DNA of 64,000 nucleotides from JBFAPK01 sp040676675 (GCF_040676675.1 NZ_JBFAPK010000024.1:67568-131567); one strand, 5' to 3'; shown: positions 35,287 through 44,146, counted from the first letter of the stretch. Notes: generated from the sequence alone by a model not told the origin. Numbers and translations are program-made.

Positions 35287-36231
35287 CTAGGACTTGGCCC
35301 AGCGCAGAATCTCGCCGAGCACCAGGTCGGTCGCCTCCACGTGCGGGAAGTGGCCGACCCGGTCGAGCAGCCGCCACTCGTACGCCGCCGTCACGTAGCG
35401 GCCCGAGCCCTGGGCGGTACGCGGCAGCGAGGCGGTGTCCAGCGCGCCGTGCAGTTGCAGGGTCGGGGTGACCAGCGGGGTCTGCATCAGCTTGACGAAG
35501 CGGTACCCGTGCAGCCGCAGCGCGGACCGGAAGGCCCAGCGGTACCCCTCCATCGCGCAGAACGCGGCCTGGGGGATCCGCATCGCCTCCCGGCAGCGGG
35601 CCGCGTAGTCGGCGAACGCCTCGCTGCGCACCCAGTCGGGTCCGCCCGAGCGGCGCAGGATGTCGCCGACCAGGGCCGCGTTGTGTCGGGTCAGGACGTG
35701 CTCGTAGCGGGGGAGTTGGAACTTGAGGGTCGGCGTCGCGGCGGTGAACTGGCCACGCGGGTCGACGAAGAGCCCGGCGCGCAGCCGCAGCGGATGCGGG
35801 GCGGCCAGGACCACCAGCCTGCGGACGAGCTTCGGGTGGAAGGCGGCGGCGGCCCAGCCGATCATCCCGCCCACGCCGGTGCCGACCACGGTCGCGGACC
35901 GCTCGCCGAGCGCCCGGATCAGCCCGGCCACGTCGGCGGCGAGGGTGAAGCCGTCGTACCCCCGGGGTGGCTTGTCGCTGGCACCGTAGCCGCGCAGGTC
36001 GACGGCGACGGCGCGGAAGCCCGCGTCCGCGACGGCGGAAAGTATCTCGTGCCAGGCCCACCAGAACTCGGGGAAGCCGTGCAGGAAGAGCACCAGGGGT
36101 CCGGTGCCGGCCTCGACGACGTGGAACCGGCTGCCGTTGGCGCCGACGAACCGGTGCGTCCACGGCCCGTCCACGAGTACGCGAGATTCGTCGACGCCGG
36201 GGTTCCGGCCGCCGCCTCGTCGCTCGGTCAT
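35287..36231 (-). CDS. Alpha/beta hydrolase-fold protein lacking a nucleophile
   Basis: The 314-residue protein resembles epoxide hydrolases: HGFPEFWWAWHEIL carries the oxyanion HGFP motif near residue 52, DLRGYGASDKPP follows, and late segments LHGALDTASLP and RVGHFPHVEA carry the usual acid and histidine. At the nucleophile elbow the sequence is VVGTGVGGMIGW. The position normally held by Asp, Ser or Cys is Gly. It may be a pseudoenzyme or use another residue. The ATG at 36231 begins MTERRGGG; the open frame upstream has no supporting features. It is convergent with the protease gene. Confidence 0.82.
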   Translation of the reverse strand: MTERRGGGRNPGVDESRVLVDGPWTHRFVGANGSRFHVVEAGTGPLVLFLHGFPEFWWAWHEILSAVADAGFRAVAVDLRGYGASDKPPRGYDGFTLAADVAGLIRALGERSATVVGTGVGGMIGWAAAAFHPKLVRRLVVLAAPHPLRLRAGLFVDPRGQFTAATPTLKFQLPRYEHVLTRHNAALVGDILRRSGGPDWVRSEAFADYAARCREAMRIPQAAFCAMEGYRWAFRSALRLHGYRFVKLMQTPLVTPTLQLHGALDTASLPRTAQGSGRYVTAAYEWRLLDRVGHFPHVEATDLVLGEILRWAKS

Positions 36232-36352
36232 GTCGGACAGCCTAGGCCGGAGACCCCCGGTCGCGCCCGTGCCGGCTGCCGTGATCAGGGATTCACCGGG
36301 GATGTCCCGGACGCGGGCGGGGCGCTCGACCCCGACCCGCCGCGCCGTACGG

Positions 36353-36889
36353 TCAGCCGCCGGAGCGCACCTCGACGATGCTGGCGGGTCGGCCCGGGCC
36401 ACAGTCGACCTTGAGTAGCTGGGGACCGACCAGTACCACCAGCCGCCTCCCCTCGGTGAGGGTGCCGGCGTCGCGCCCGTAGAGGGCGTACTCGACGCCG
36501 TCGTCGGTGACCAGGCCGTAACAGGGGCCGGGCCCGCCGCGGGTGACCGTGCCGCCCACCACCTCGTTGCGGCGCTGGTCGGTCGGCTCGCTGGGCGGCT
36601 TGGCGGCCGGGCCCACGGTCGGCGGTCGGGAGTTCGACAGGGGCGGTCGCGTGCTGGTCGGGGAGCCGTCGGGGGCACCGGTCGGGGTGGTCCCCCCGGT
36701 GCCGGCGGGGCCGGCCGTGACGGATCCACCGACGGGTGCGGGGCCGAGGGGGGTGGGTTCGCCGGACGTCCCGGCGCAGCCGGCGAGCGGGACCAGCAGC
36801 AGGCCGGCCGTGGCCAGCAGGGCGGTACGGGTCGGGCGCCGGGCCGCTCGGGTGGCGGGCGGGACGGTCGAGGGGGTTGGCACACGCAT
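36353..36889 (-). CDS. Putative lipoprotein
   Basis: The 178-residue product has a basic start, a hydrophobic stretch and the lipobox VPLAGC near residue 38, so it should be lipid-anchored outside the cell. A Pro, Gly and Thr-rich linker of about 65 residues precedes a small domain (GGPGPCYGLVTDDGVEYALYG) with two cysteines. Function is unknown. It is transcribed in the same direction as the M6 protease gene upstream, but a strong hairpin lies between them, so it is likely independent. Confidence 0.72.
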   Translation of the reverse strand: MRVPTPSTVPPATRAARRPTRTALLATAGLLLVPLAGCAGTSGEPTPLGPAPVGGSVTAGPAGTGGTTPTGAPDGSPTSTRPPLSNSRPPTVGPAAKPPSEPTDQRRNEVVGGTVTRGGPGPCYGLVTDDGVEYALYGRDAGTLTEGRRLVVLVGPQLLKVDCGPGRPASIVEVRSGG

Positions 36890-36980
36890 GGCGGTTGGAC
36901 CCCGGTACGCGCCGCCCCGGTTCCCGCCGCCGGTGCCCGCCCGGTGGGGCGCGCACCGGTCCAGCCGTGGCCGGAACAGG

Positions 36981-37018
36981 GCGACGCCCGGGGCGGTTGA
37001 CCCGGCCCCGGGCGTCGC
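36981..37018 (-). terminator. Terminator of the M6 protease gene
   Basis: A perfect 14-base inverted repeat (36981-36994 and 37005-37018) with a 10-base loop lies 27 bases after the protease stop on the minus strand. It is GC-rich without a T run, as is usual in this window. Confidence 0.75.
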
Positions 37019-37044
37019 GTCGTGCGTCAGTGCCTCGACTGATG

Positions 37045-39507
37045 TCAGTTGAAGCGGACCTTCATGGCGGTGCCGTCACCGACGATGAGCCGCTCCAGAA
37101 CCTTGATCTTGACACCCGCGGCCGGGAGCTTGACGCCGTGGTTCGGCAGCTCCGCGTACCAGTACTTCTTGGTGTCGTTGAACGTCGGCTCGGCGTCCTG
37201 GCCCCGGATGTACTGTGCCTGGCCGTTCACGTGGAGCGTGAACGAGTCGGCCCGGTCCAGGCTGAACGGCGCGTCGTACACCTGCACCCGGGCCCGCCAC
37301 GGCGCGCCCGTGAGGTTGTAGATCGGCGCCGGGTGGGCGTCGACGTACAGGTTGCGACCCTCACCCGGGTGATCGCTGGTGTTGTTGTCGACCTGGGAGG
37401 TGTCCCAGTAGGAGATGAGCAGCCCCTCCTGGTACGCGTAGTGGTCGACGTAGTCCGGCTTGGTGTTCTGGTAGCCGAAGAAGTACGGCCCCGTCTTCAG
37501 GTACTTGTCGTACGAGGTGTACGACCGGTAGCCGGCGATGTAGTAGTTGTCGTACAGGTCGGTGATGGAGGAGCCCACCACAGACCAGCCGTCGGCATTC
37601 CAGCCGGCCGGCGTCTCGGCGCCGTCGGTGAAGATGGCCGCGCCGTCGGCGGTGACGGTGAGGTTGTCACCGAAGAAGCCACCCTCGGAGACGCCACCGT
37701 CGGTGCGGTAGTGGAAGCGGAACAGCACGTTCTGCCCCGCCACGGCGGTCAGCGGGACGTTGATGTCCACCCACGCGCCGTTGGAGCTGCCGTCGATCGC
37801 GGGGGTGTTGCTGGCGTCCCGCGGGAACGGCGTGCCGTTGATCGTGCCGTCCCGGGCGGTCCAGGTGGCCCCGCCGTCGGTCGAGGTCTCGAAGTAGAGG
37901 TAGTCGTACCCCTCCTCGATCGCGTACCGGCCCTTGAGCGAGAGCGCCGCGGCGGTCTTGCCGGTCAGGTCGAAGGACCGGGTCAGCGTGTTGTCCAGGT
38001 CGTCGGCGTTACCGGAGAAGTACTGCTTGGTCCCCGCGAACGGCGCGCCGAGATCGTGGGTGACCTCCTTCTTCGGCAGTACCACCACCGCGGCCTGCGG
38101 CAGGTCCGAGTTGAACTCCTGTGGGCCGAGGGTCAGGGTCCGGCTCTGCCCCGGTACCAGGACCTCGTAGTCGAGCCAGCCGAGCTGCAGCTTCTGCCAG
38201 GCGCCGATGTCGCCGGGGCGCTGGCCGATGCCCTCGTCGTTCTTCGCGCCGAGGCGGCTCTGCGCCATCAGCGACCAGTGCTCGACGCTGTTGTCGCCGG
38301 CGCCGGTGGTGTCGTAGTCGTCCGGCAGGCCGAGGTCGTGGCCGTACTCGTGGACGAAGACGCTCAGACCGCCGTTCTCCGGCTGGATGGTGTAGTCACC
38401 GATCCAGACGCCGGTGTCGCCGATCTGGGTACCGCCGAGCAGGTTGCCGGTCGGGCCGGTGCGGCCCGCGTCGGTGCCGAAGGCGTACCAGCGGTGGCTC
38501 CAGATCGCGTCCTCGCCCTGGTGCGGGTCACCGTCGGCCTGGTCGCCGCCGGAGTGGACGATCTGGAAGTGGTCGATGTAGCCGTCCGGCTCGTTGAAGT
38601 TGCCGTCGCCGTCGAAGTCGTACCGGTCCCACTGGTCGAACGACTTCATGTCGTCGGCGATCTGCTGCGGCGTACGGCCGAGCGCCCGCTGGTCCAGCAC
38701 CCACTGGTTGGCCGCGTCGCGGACCAGCTGCCAGGTGTTGTTGCAGGTGCTGGAGGCGCAGACGGCGGGGTCGTCGCCGTTGGCGTCGGTCGGGTCGTCG
38801 TCGGAGCGACCGTACCGGGCCTCGTTGTAGCGGACCTTCACCCAGTCGGTAACCTCGCCGTCGACGCTGTAGCGCCCCGACGACTGGGTCTGGTAGTAGG
38901 TCTTCACCGACTCGACGTTCTTCCCGTTGCCGAAGTACAGCTTCCGGAAGTAGTCCGCCGAGTAGTCCGGCTGCCAGACGGTCGAGTTGTCGACCGCGCG
39001 GTTCGGCTCGGGGATCTGGTTGTGCAGCGGCCCCGCGAACGTGGTCGGCCCGGCCGTGGTCGGGTCCGTGTCCTTGTCCGGGAAGCTCGGGTGCCGCTCG
39101 TCGCCGAACTCGGCGAGGATCACGAAGATCCGGTCCGTCGTCTCGCGCTTGAGCTCGACGTACTGGTCCGTCGTGGGGTTGCCGCTGGCGGCGGTGGCGC
39201 CCGCCTTTGCCTTGGCCTGGGTGCCGGCGAAGCCGGCACCGGTGGTCTCGCCGACCTTGGCGACCGTGCTCGCGCCGCGCTTCTCGACCTTGGTACGGCC
39301 GCTGACCACGTCACTGACGGCCTGTTCGCGAAGCTCGCGGCGCTTCTCTTCGAAGGGGTTGGGCAGGTCGTCGCTCGGGACCGACTTCTCGGTCGGAGCC
39401 GCGGCCGGCGCCTTCAGCGGCGGTGCCGCGAACGCTGGGGCATGGAGCGATACGCCCACCCCCGACGCAAGCGACACGGTGAGCAGGCCCACCATGAGTT
39501 TGCGCAC
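37045..39507 (-). CDS. Secreted M6 metalloprotease, immune inhibitor A family
   Basis: The 820-residue precursor has a signal peptide (residues 1-28) and a charged propeptide (LPNPFEEKRRELREQAVSD). The M6 catalytic domain has the zinc motif HEYGHDLGLPDDYD near residue 385. A calcium-binding-like DFDGDGNFNEPDGYIDH stretch and C-terminal beta domains typical of the immune inhibitor A family follow. In Bacillus such enzymes cleave host antimicrobial peptides. In this likely soil organism, general protein degradation is the simpler role. GTG at 39507 has cggagg 7 bases upstream. Confidence 0.92.
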   Translation of the reverse strand: MRKLMVGLLTVSLASGVGVSLHAPAFAAPPLKAPAAAPTEKSVPSDDLPNPFEEKRRELREQAVSDVVSGRTKVEKRGASTVAKVGETTGAGFAGTQAKAKAGATAASGNPTTDQYVELKRETTDRIFVILAEFGDERHPSFPDKDTDPTTAGPTTFAGPLHNQIPEPNRAVDNSTVWQPDYSADYFRKLYFGNGKNVESVKTYYQTQSSGRYSVDGEVTDWVKVRYNEARYGRSDDDPTDANGDDPAVCASSTCNNTWQLVRDAANQWVLDQRALGRTPQQIADDMKSFDQWDRYDFDGDGNFNEPDGYIDHFQIVHSGGDQADGDPHQGEDAIWSHRWYAFGTDAGRTGPTGNLLGGTQIGDTGVWIGDYTIQPENGGLSVFVHEYGHDLGLPDDYDTTGAGDNSVEHWSLMAQSRLGAKNDEGIGQRPGDIGAWQKLQLGWLDYEVLVPGQSRTLTLGPQEFNSDLPQAAVVVLPKKEVTHDLGAPFAGTKQYFSGNADDLDNTLTRSFDLTGKTAAALSLKGRYAIEEGYDYLYFETSTDGGATWTARDGTINGTPFPRDASNTPAIDGSSNGAWVDINVPLTAVAGQNVLFRFHYRTDGGVSEGGFFGDNLTVTADGAAIFTDGAETPAGWNADGWSVVGSSITDLYDNYYIAGYRSYTSYDKYLKTGPYFFGYQNTKPDYVDHYAYQEGLLISYWDTSQVDNNTSDHPGEGRNLYVDAHPAPIYNLTGAPWRARVQVYDAPFSLDRADSFTLHVNGQAQYIRGQDAEPTFNDTKKYWYAELPNHGVKLPAAGVKIKVLERLIVGDGTAMKVRFN

Positions 39508-39826
39508 CTAGGTACCTCCGGGTTGGCTGGATGCCAGGCAGCGCCGAGGCGGCGTCGCTGGCCGTCCGGATAGAGATGGCGCCCAACAGCTGGGGCCATT
39601 GTGAAACTTAAACAGTTCACTGCACCGGGGGAAGCGGCCGACCGGGTTTTGTTGCAAGTTGTTGTTGGAAACCGCTCCCGATGTCACAAATTTCGCCCAT
39701 CTGTCGGCAGCCGACCAGGCGCGATGCGGCAAAACGGTCAACAAACGACGGTGGGTGGGCCCCCCAGCCGGGGCCCACCCACCGTGGTTGTCGGAAAGGT
39801 TACAGCGCGTTCCGACGGGAAGGCGG
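39508..39826 (-). other. 319-base gap between acs and the M6 protease gene
   Basis: The half next to the protease start is the likely promoter region and is the most AT-rich stretch nearby (tgtgaaacttaaacagttcactg). The other half holds the acs terminator. I see no gene. Confidence 0.6.
39748..39785 (-). terminator. Terminator of acs
   Basis: A perfect 16-base inverted repeat (39748-39763 and 39770-39785) with a 6-base loop lies 42 bases after the acs stop on the minus strand. T-rich sequence (tttgttgaccgtttt) follows in that direction. Confidence 0.85.
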
Positions 39827-41788
39827 TCAGTCCTCGTCGGACCTCGTGTGCATCCCCGCGGAAATCAATTCCATTACGGACGAGTCTTGCAGCGTCGTGA
39901 CGTCACCGAGCGAACGGTTCTCGGCCACGTCGCGGAGCAGGCGCCGCATGATCTTCCCGGAGCGGGTCTTGGGCAGCTCCGGTACCAGCATGATCTGCCG
40001 CGGCTTGGCGATCGGGCCGAGCGACTTGGCCACGTGGTTGCGCAGCTCGGTGATGAGCTGCTCGCCGGCGTCCCCGCCCGTCTCCACGCTGCCCCGCGGG
40101 ATCGCGAACGCCACGATCGCCTGCCCGGTGGTCGGGTCGGTCGCCCCGACCACCGCCGCCTCGGCCACCGAGGGGTGCGACACCAGCGCGGACTCGACCT
40201 CGGTGGTGGAGATGTTGTGGCCGGAGACCAGCATCACGTCGTCCACCCGGCCCAGCAGCCAGAGGTGACCGTCGTCGTCCTTCTTGGCCCCGTCGCCGGC
40301 GAAGTACATCCCCTGGAAGCGGGACCAGTACGTGTCGAGGAAGCGCTGGTCGTCGCCCCAGATCGTGCGCAGCATCGAGGGCCACGGCTCGCGCAGCACC
40401 AGGTACCCGCCGCCACCGTTCGGTACGGAGTTGCCCTGGTCGTCGACCACGTCGGCGCTGATGCCCGGCAGCGGCGACATCGCGCTGCCCGGCTTGGTGG
40501 CGGTGACCCCGGGCAGCGGAGAGATCATGATGGCGCCGGTCTCGGTCTGCCACCAGGTGTCCACGACGGGCAGCTCGCCCCGGCCGATGTGCTGCCGGTA
40601 CCAGATCCACGCCTCGGGGTTGATCGGCTCGCCCACGCTGCCGAGCAGGCGCAGCGACGACAGGTCGTGGCCGGCGGGGATCTCCTCGCCCCACTTCATC
40701 ATCGTCCGGATCAGGGTCGGCGCGGTGTAGAGGATGCTGACCTTGTACCGGTCGACGATCTCCCAGAACCGGCCCCGGTGCGGGGTGTCCGGGGTGCCCT
40801 CGTACATCACCTGGGTGGCGCCGTTGGAGAGCGGCCCGTAGACGATGTACGAGTGGCCGGTGACCCAGCCGATGTCGGCCGTGCACCAGTAGACGTCGGT
40901 CTCCGGCTTCAGGTCGAAGACCGCGTGCGTCGTGTACGACGCCTGGGTCAGGTAGCCGCCCGTGGTGTGCAGGATGCCCTTCGGCTTCGCCGTCGTACCG
41001 CTGGTGTAGAGGATGAAGAGCGGGTGCTCGGCGTCGAACGGCCGGGCCTCATGGGTCTCGCTCGCGGTCTCCACCGTCTCGTGCCACCAGCGGTCCCTGC
41101 CCGTCCAGGCGACGTCCTGCCCGGTACGGCGGACCACGAGCACGTGCTCGACGGTCGGGCACTGGGCGACGGCCTCGTCCACCGTGGGCTTGAGCGCCGA
41201 CGGCTTGCCCCGGCGGTAGCCGCCGTCGGCGGTGATGACCACCTTGGCGCTGGCGTCCTGGATCCGGTTGGAGAGCGCGTCGACGGAGAAGCCACCGAAG
41301 ACCACGCTGTGGGTGGCGCCGATCCGCGCGCAGGCCAGCATCGCGACGGCGGCCTCGGGAATCATCGGCAGGTAGATCGCCACCCGGTCACCCGCGACGA
41401 CGCCCAGCTCGGTGAGCGCGTTGGCGGCCTGGCTGGTCAGCCGCAGCAGGTCGGTGTAGGTGATCGTGCGGGTGTCGCCCGGCTCGCCCTCCCAGTGGAT
41501 CGCGACCCGGTCGCCCAGACCGGCCTCGACGTGCCGGTCGAGGCAGTTGTAGGCGATGTTCAGCTGGCCGCCCACGAACCACTTGGCGAACGGCGGGTTC
41601 GACCAGTCGAGCACCTGGTCCCACTCCTTGGCCCAGCTCAGCCGGCGGGCCTGCCGCTCCCAGAAGGCGAGCCGGTCGGCGGCGGCCTCCTCGTACGCCG
41701 CCGCGGTGACGTTGGCCTCTGCGGCGAGCGCGGCGGGCGGCGGGAACTCCCGTGTCTCCTGCAAAAGATTTGCCAGCGTCTCGCTCAT
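39827..41788 (-). CDS. acs: Acetyl-CoA synthetase (AMP-forming)
   Basis: The enzyme activates acetate to acetyl-CoA through acetyl-AMP. The 653-residue length is typical. It shows the AMP-binding P-loop-like motif YTSGTTAKPKG near residue 265 and the hinge and C-terminal motif KTRSGKIMRRLLR near residue 612. The lysine of that last motif is the known site of acetylation control in the family. WWQTETG and GDGAKKDDDG are further conserved blocks. ATG at 41788 follows gggagg at 7 bases. It is divergent from the Fic-like gene. Confidence 0.97.
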   Translation of the reverse strand: MSETLANLLQETREFPPPAALAAEANVTAAAYEEAAADRLAFWERQARRLSWAKEWDQVLDWSNPPFAKWFVGGQLNIAYNCLDRHVEAGLGDRVAIHWEGEPGDTRTITYTDLLRLTSQAANALTELGVVAGDRVAIYLPMIPEAAVAMLACARIGATHSVVFGGFSVDALSNRIQDASAKVVITADGGYRRGKPSALKPTVDEAVAQCPTVEHVLVVRRTGQDVAWTGRDRWWHETVETASETHEARPFDAEHPLFILYTSGTTAKPKGILHTTGGYLTQASYTTHAVFDLKPETDVYWCTADIGWVTGHSYIVYGPLSNGATQVMYEGTPDTPHRGRFWEIVDRYKVSILYTAPTLIRTMMKWGEEIPAGHDLSSLRLLGSVGEPINPEAWIWYRQHIGRGELPVVDTWWQTETGAIMISPLPGVTATKPGSAMSPLPGISADVVDDQGNSVPNGGGGYLVLREPWPSMLRTIWGDDQRFLDTYWSRFQGMYFAGDGAKKDDDGHLWLLGRVDDVMLVSGHNISTTEVESALVSHPSVAEAAVVGATDPTTGQAIVAFAIPRGSVETGGDAGEQLITELRNHVAKSLGPIAKPRQIMLVPELPKTRSGKIMRRLLRDVAENRSLGDVTTLQDSSVMELISAGMHTRSDED

Positions 41789-41992
41789 CTATGGGCCTCC
41801 CACCTCACGTGACGTACCTCTCGGTAGGAGGTTAACGGGGGTTTCCAGAACGTCGCGACCACAGGTCGGCCCCGCAGCGGGTGCGCGCGCCGAACGGCCC
41901 GCGCCGCGCGCTCGCCGGTGCCCGTCGCGGCGTCCCGCTGGGCCGGGGATCTCCTGGTCGGCGCGGCGCCGGCATGTCCTAACGTGGCAGGC

Positions 41993-42739
41993 GTGACCAC
42001 CGACCCGCTCGCCCCGCTGCTCGCGCTCGCCGACGTCGCGCCCGCCGTCGACCGGGCCCGCGACCGGGTCGACCAGGCGCTGCGGCACCGCGCGCTGCGC
42101 CGCCAGGGCGGCCAGGTCGCGGCCGAGGTCGGCCTCCGGTCCGCGGTGGCCAGCGCCGCGCTGGAGGGGTACCCCCACGAGCGCGAGGACGTGCGGGCCG
42201 GCACCGTCACGGACCCGGTGCTGCAGGGGGCGCTGCGGGTCGCCGGCGCGCTGCCCGGCCTGGCCGACCTCTGGCCGAAGGCCCCCCGACAGGTGCTGGC
42301 CCGGTTGCACGTGCTCGCGGCCCGCGGCGTCGTACCGGAGGAGGCCCTGGGTCGGCCGGTGGCCGATCCGGCGGTCGGCGCCCGGCTCGACGGCCTGGCC
42401 GGGCTGGTCGCCGGCGGGACGAAGGCGGCCCCGCTGGTGCTCGCCGCCGTGGTGCACGGGGAACTGCTGGCGCTGCGCCCGTTCGCCGGCCCGTCCGGGG
42501 TGGTGGCGCGGGCCGCGGCCCGGCTGACCCTGGTCGCCACCGGCTTCGACCCGCGCGGCCTGGTCGCGGTCGACGTGGGGCACCGCGAGCGGGAACCCGA
42601 GTACGTCGGTGCCGCGGGGGCCTTCGCCACCGGTACGCCCGACGGGGTGCGGTCCTGGCTGCGGCACTACGCGAGCGCGGTCGAGGTCGGCGCCGACCAG
42701 GTGGGCATCATCGGCGACGAGATCCTCGCCGCCTCCTGA
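41993..42739 (+). CDS. Degenerate Fic-fold-like protein
   Basis: The 248-residue protein is mostly helical. Near residue 162 it reads HGELLALRPFAGPSGVVARAA, which aligns with the Fic core (HPFxxGNGRxxR) but has Arg for the catalytic His and lacks GNGR. An SAALEG string near residue 48 resembles the Fic inhibitory motif [ST]xxxE[GN]. It may therefore be a Fic relative that has lost AMP-transferase activity. The GTG at 41993 is chosen; the frame is open 75 bases further upstream but there lies the promoter-like taacgt. It sits between acs and the HAD gene, which I recall as a conserved actinobacterial order. Confidence 0.7.
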   Translation: MTTDPLAPLLALADVAPAVDRARDRVDQALRHRALRRQGGQVAAEVGLRSAVASAALEGYPHEREDVRAGTVTDPVLQGALRVAGALPGLADLWPKAPRQVLARLHVLAARGVVPEEALGRPVADPAVGARLDGLAGLVAGGTKAAPLVLAAVVHGELLALRPFAGPSGVVARAAARLTLVATGFDPRGLVAVDVGHREREPEYVGAAGAFATGTPDGVRSWLRHYASAVEVGADQVGIIGDEILAAS

Positions 42740-42843
42740 CCCCTCGCGGTCTCCCTGAACCTCGCCGCCCCCTGACCGTCGCGGTCTCTCCGCCGCTCGG
42801 GGCTCTTGACCCAGCGGCCGGTATGCCCGCTTTGCCCGGTCGG

Positions 42844-43647
42844 TCAGGAGGTGGAGGTGCTCCGGGTGCGCCGGTGCCGTCCGTACCAGGCGATCCCGAT
42901 GGCGACCCCGACCCCCACGCCGAGCGCGGCGGCGGCCACCGGTACGGCCGGACGCTCGCGCAGCCGCCGGCCGAGCGGAATCGGGTGCCGGAACTCCAGC
43001 ACCGGCCACGCGTGCTCGGTGGCGAGCTTGCGCAGAGCCCGGTCCGGGTTGACCGCCGTGGGGTGGCCGACGCATTCGAGCAGCGGTCGATCGCTGATCG
43101 AGTCGGAGTAGGCGTACGACTCGGCGAGGTCGTACCCCCGCTCCGCAGCCAACTCGCTCACGGCGCTCACCTTGCTCGGGCCGGCGGCGTAGAACTCCAC
43201 CTCGCCGCTGTACCGCCCGTCGTCCACGGTCATCCGCGTCGCGATCACGTCGGTGACCCCGAGCAGCTCGCCGATCGGGCGCACCATCTCCTCGCCGGAG
43301 GCGGAGACGAGCACGACGTCCCGACCGGCCGCCTGATGCTCCTCGATCAGGGCGGCGGCCTCGGCATAGACGTACGGGTGGATGAGTTCGTGCAGCGTCT
43401 CGGCGACGATCTGGCGTACCTGGTCCACCGGCCAGCCCTTGCAGAGCTCGGCCAGATAGTCCCTGGTACGGGCCATCGTCTGCTCGTCTGTTCCGCCCAG
43501 GCGGAACATGAGCTGCGCGTATGCGGACTTGACGACGTCTCGCCGGTTGATCAGGCCGTCCCGATAGAACGGCCGTCCGAACGCCAGGGCGCTCGACTTG
43601 GCTATGACGGTCTTGTCCAGGTCAAAGAAAGCGGCACTTCGGCCCAC
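42844..43647 (-). CDS. HAD-IB family phosphatase with C-terminal membrane helix
   Basis: The 267-residue protein has the HAD nucleophile motif FFDLDKTVI (Asp at residues 9 and 11), motif II in LVSASGEE near residue 113, and motif IV in AYSDSISDRPLLE near residue 180. It belongs with SerB-like and phospholipid-phosphatase-like HAD-IB enzymes. A hydrophobic segment near residues 232-250 (AVPVAAAALGVGVGVAIGIAW) followed by a basic tail could anchor it in the membrane. Substrate unknown. It is convergent with the Fic-like gene. Confidence 0.88.
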   Translation of the reverse strand: MGRSAAFFDLDKTVIAKSSALAFGRPFYRDGLINRRDVVKSAYAQLMFRLGGTDEQTMARTRDYLAELCKGWPVDQVRQIVAETLHELIHPYVYAEAAALIEEHQAAGRDVVLVSASGEEMVRPIGELLGVTDVIATRMTVDDGRYSGEVEFYAAGPSKVSAVSELAAERGYDLAESYAYSDSISDRPLLECVGHPTAVNPDRALRKLATEHAWPVLEFRHPIPLGRRLRERPAVPVAAAALGVGVGVAIGIAWYGRHRRTRSTSTS

Positions 43648-43750
43648 GGCGCGAAAGTCTAGCGGGATGGTCTATGGTCGGCGGGTGGCCGGGGTCACCC
43701 ACGCACGTCACTGGCCTGCTGTTCCTGATCCACGGGTCAGCAGAGGAGTG

Positions 43751-43903
43751 ATGGTGATCACACCGCAGGAACCAAGTTTCGCAGGGAGTGGAGTTAACGC
43801 CACTCGACGTATACGGCTCCACTCAGGCATGCTTGTATTTACGACACAGTTTCATAGGCGTGTCCAACCAGCTCTCGGCGGTTGCACCCCCCGTGACCGC
43901 TGA
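43751..43903 (+). CDS. Possible 50-codon leader or small gene
   Basis: An ATG preceded by agaggag opens 50 codons ending in TGA. Codon usage is unlike the neighbours, with many A and T third positions, and the peptide (MVITPQEPSFAG and onward) resembles nothing I know. A second frame beginning GTG at 43788 overlaps it and contains two TTA codons. The stretch may instead be regulatory DNA. Confidence 0.22.
   Translation: MVITPQEPSFAGSGVNATRRIRLHSGMLVFTTQFHRRVQPALGGCTPRDR
43787..43804. promoter_or_regulatory. Imperfect palindrome with GTTAAC core
   Basis: The 18 bases agtggagttaacgccact have matching arms agtgg and ccact around gttaac, with one mismatched pair. This looks like a dimeric repressor site in the AT-rich part of the gap. 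Confidence 0.4.
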
Positions 43904-43941
43904 GCGGGTTCGGCTCGACCCCCCCGGAGCCGAACCCCACA

Positions 43942-43973
43942 GACGGCCCCCGTCTCCCCCCGACGGGGGTCGT
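43942..43973. terminator. Hairpin with GACGG...CCGTC-type stem
   Basis: Arms 43942-43954 and 43961-43973 pair at 12 of 13 positions around a C-rich loop of 6 bases. On the plus strand it would end a transcript from the AT-rich region; on the minus strand it lies 54 bases past the short membrane frame at 44028. Confidence 0.7.
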
Positions 43974-44027
43974 CTCCTATCCGGGGTTCGCGCCGGGTTT
44001 TCCGGCCTTGCCGTCGATCCCGGCGGC

Positions 44028-44126
44028 CTAGTCCGCGCGGCTCGTGATGGCCGCCTCGATGCGCAGGCCGATCCCGGTGAGGACCAGCAGGAAGCCGATC
44101 AGGTAGACGGTTTGCGGGCGTAACAG
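44028..44126 (-). CDS. Short membrane reading frame, no canonical start
   Basis: On the minus strand 32 codons before a TAG stop encode a peptide whose middle is VYLIGFLLVLTGIGLRIEAA, a clear single transmembrane helix followed by ITSRAD. Third positions are strongly G or C, as in real genes here. No ATG, GTG or TTG is in frame before an upstream TAA. A CTG at 44126 is the best candidate. It could be a small membrane protein with a rare start or the remnant of a larger gene. Confidence 0.35.
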   Translation of the reverse strand: MLRPQTVYLIGFLLVLTGIGLRIEAAITSRAD

Positions 44127-44146
44127 ATCCGGTCCGGAGCCGGAGG

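Noticed and set aside
36736..39573. A 945-codon open frame on the plus strand opposite the M6 protease.
   Set aside because: It mirrors the protease codons, has Val/Arg-rich composition without motifs, and would overlap a gene with signal peptide and zinc motif.
43900..43945. Possible tRNA T-arm-like string near ggttcggctcgacc.
   Set aside because: No acceptor stem, D arm or anticodon arm could be built around it.
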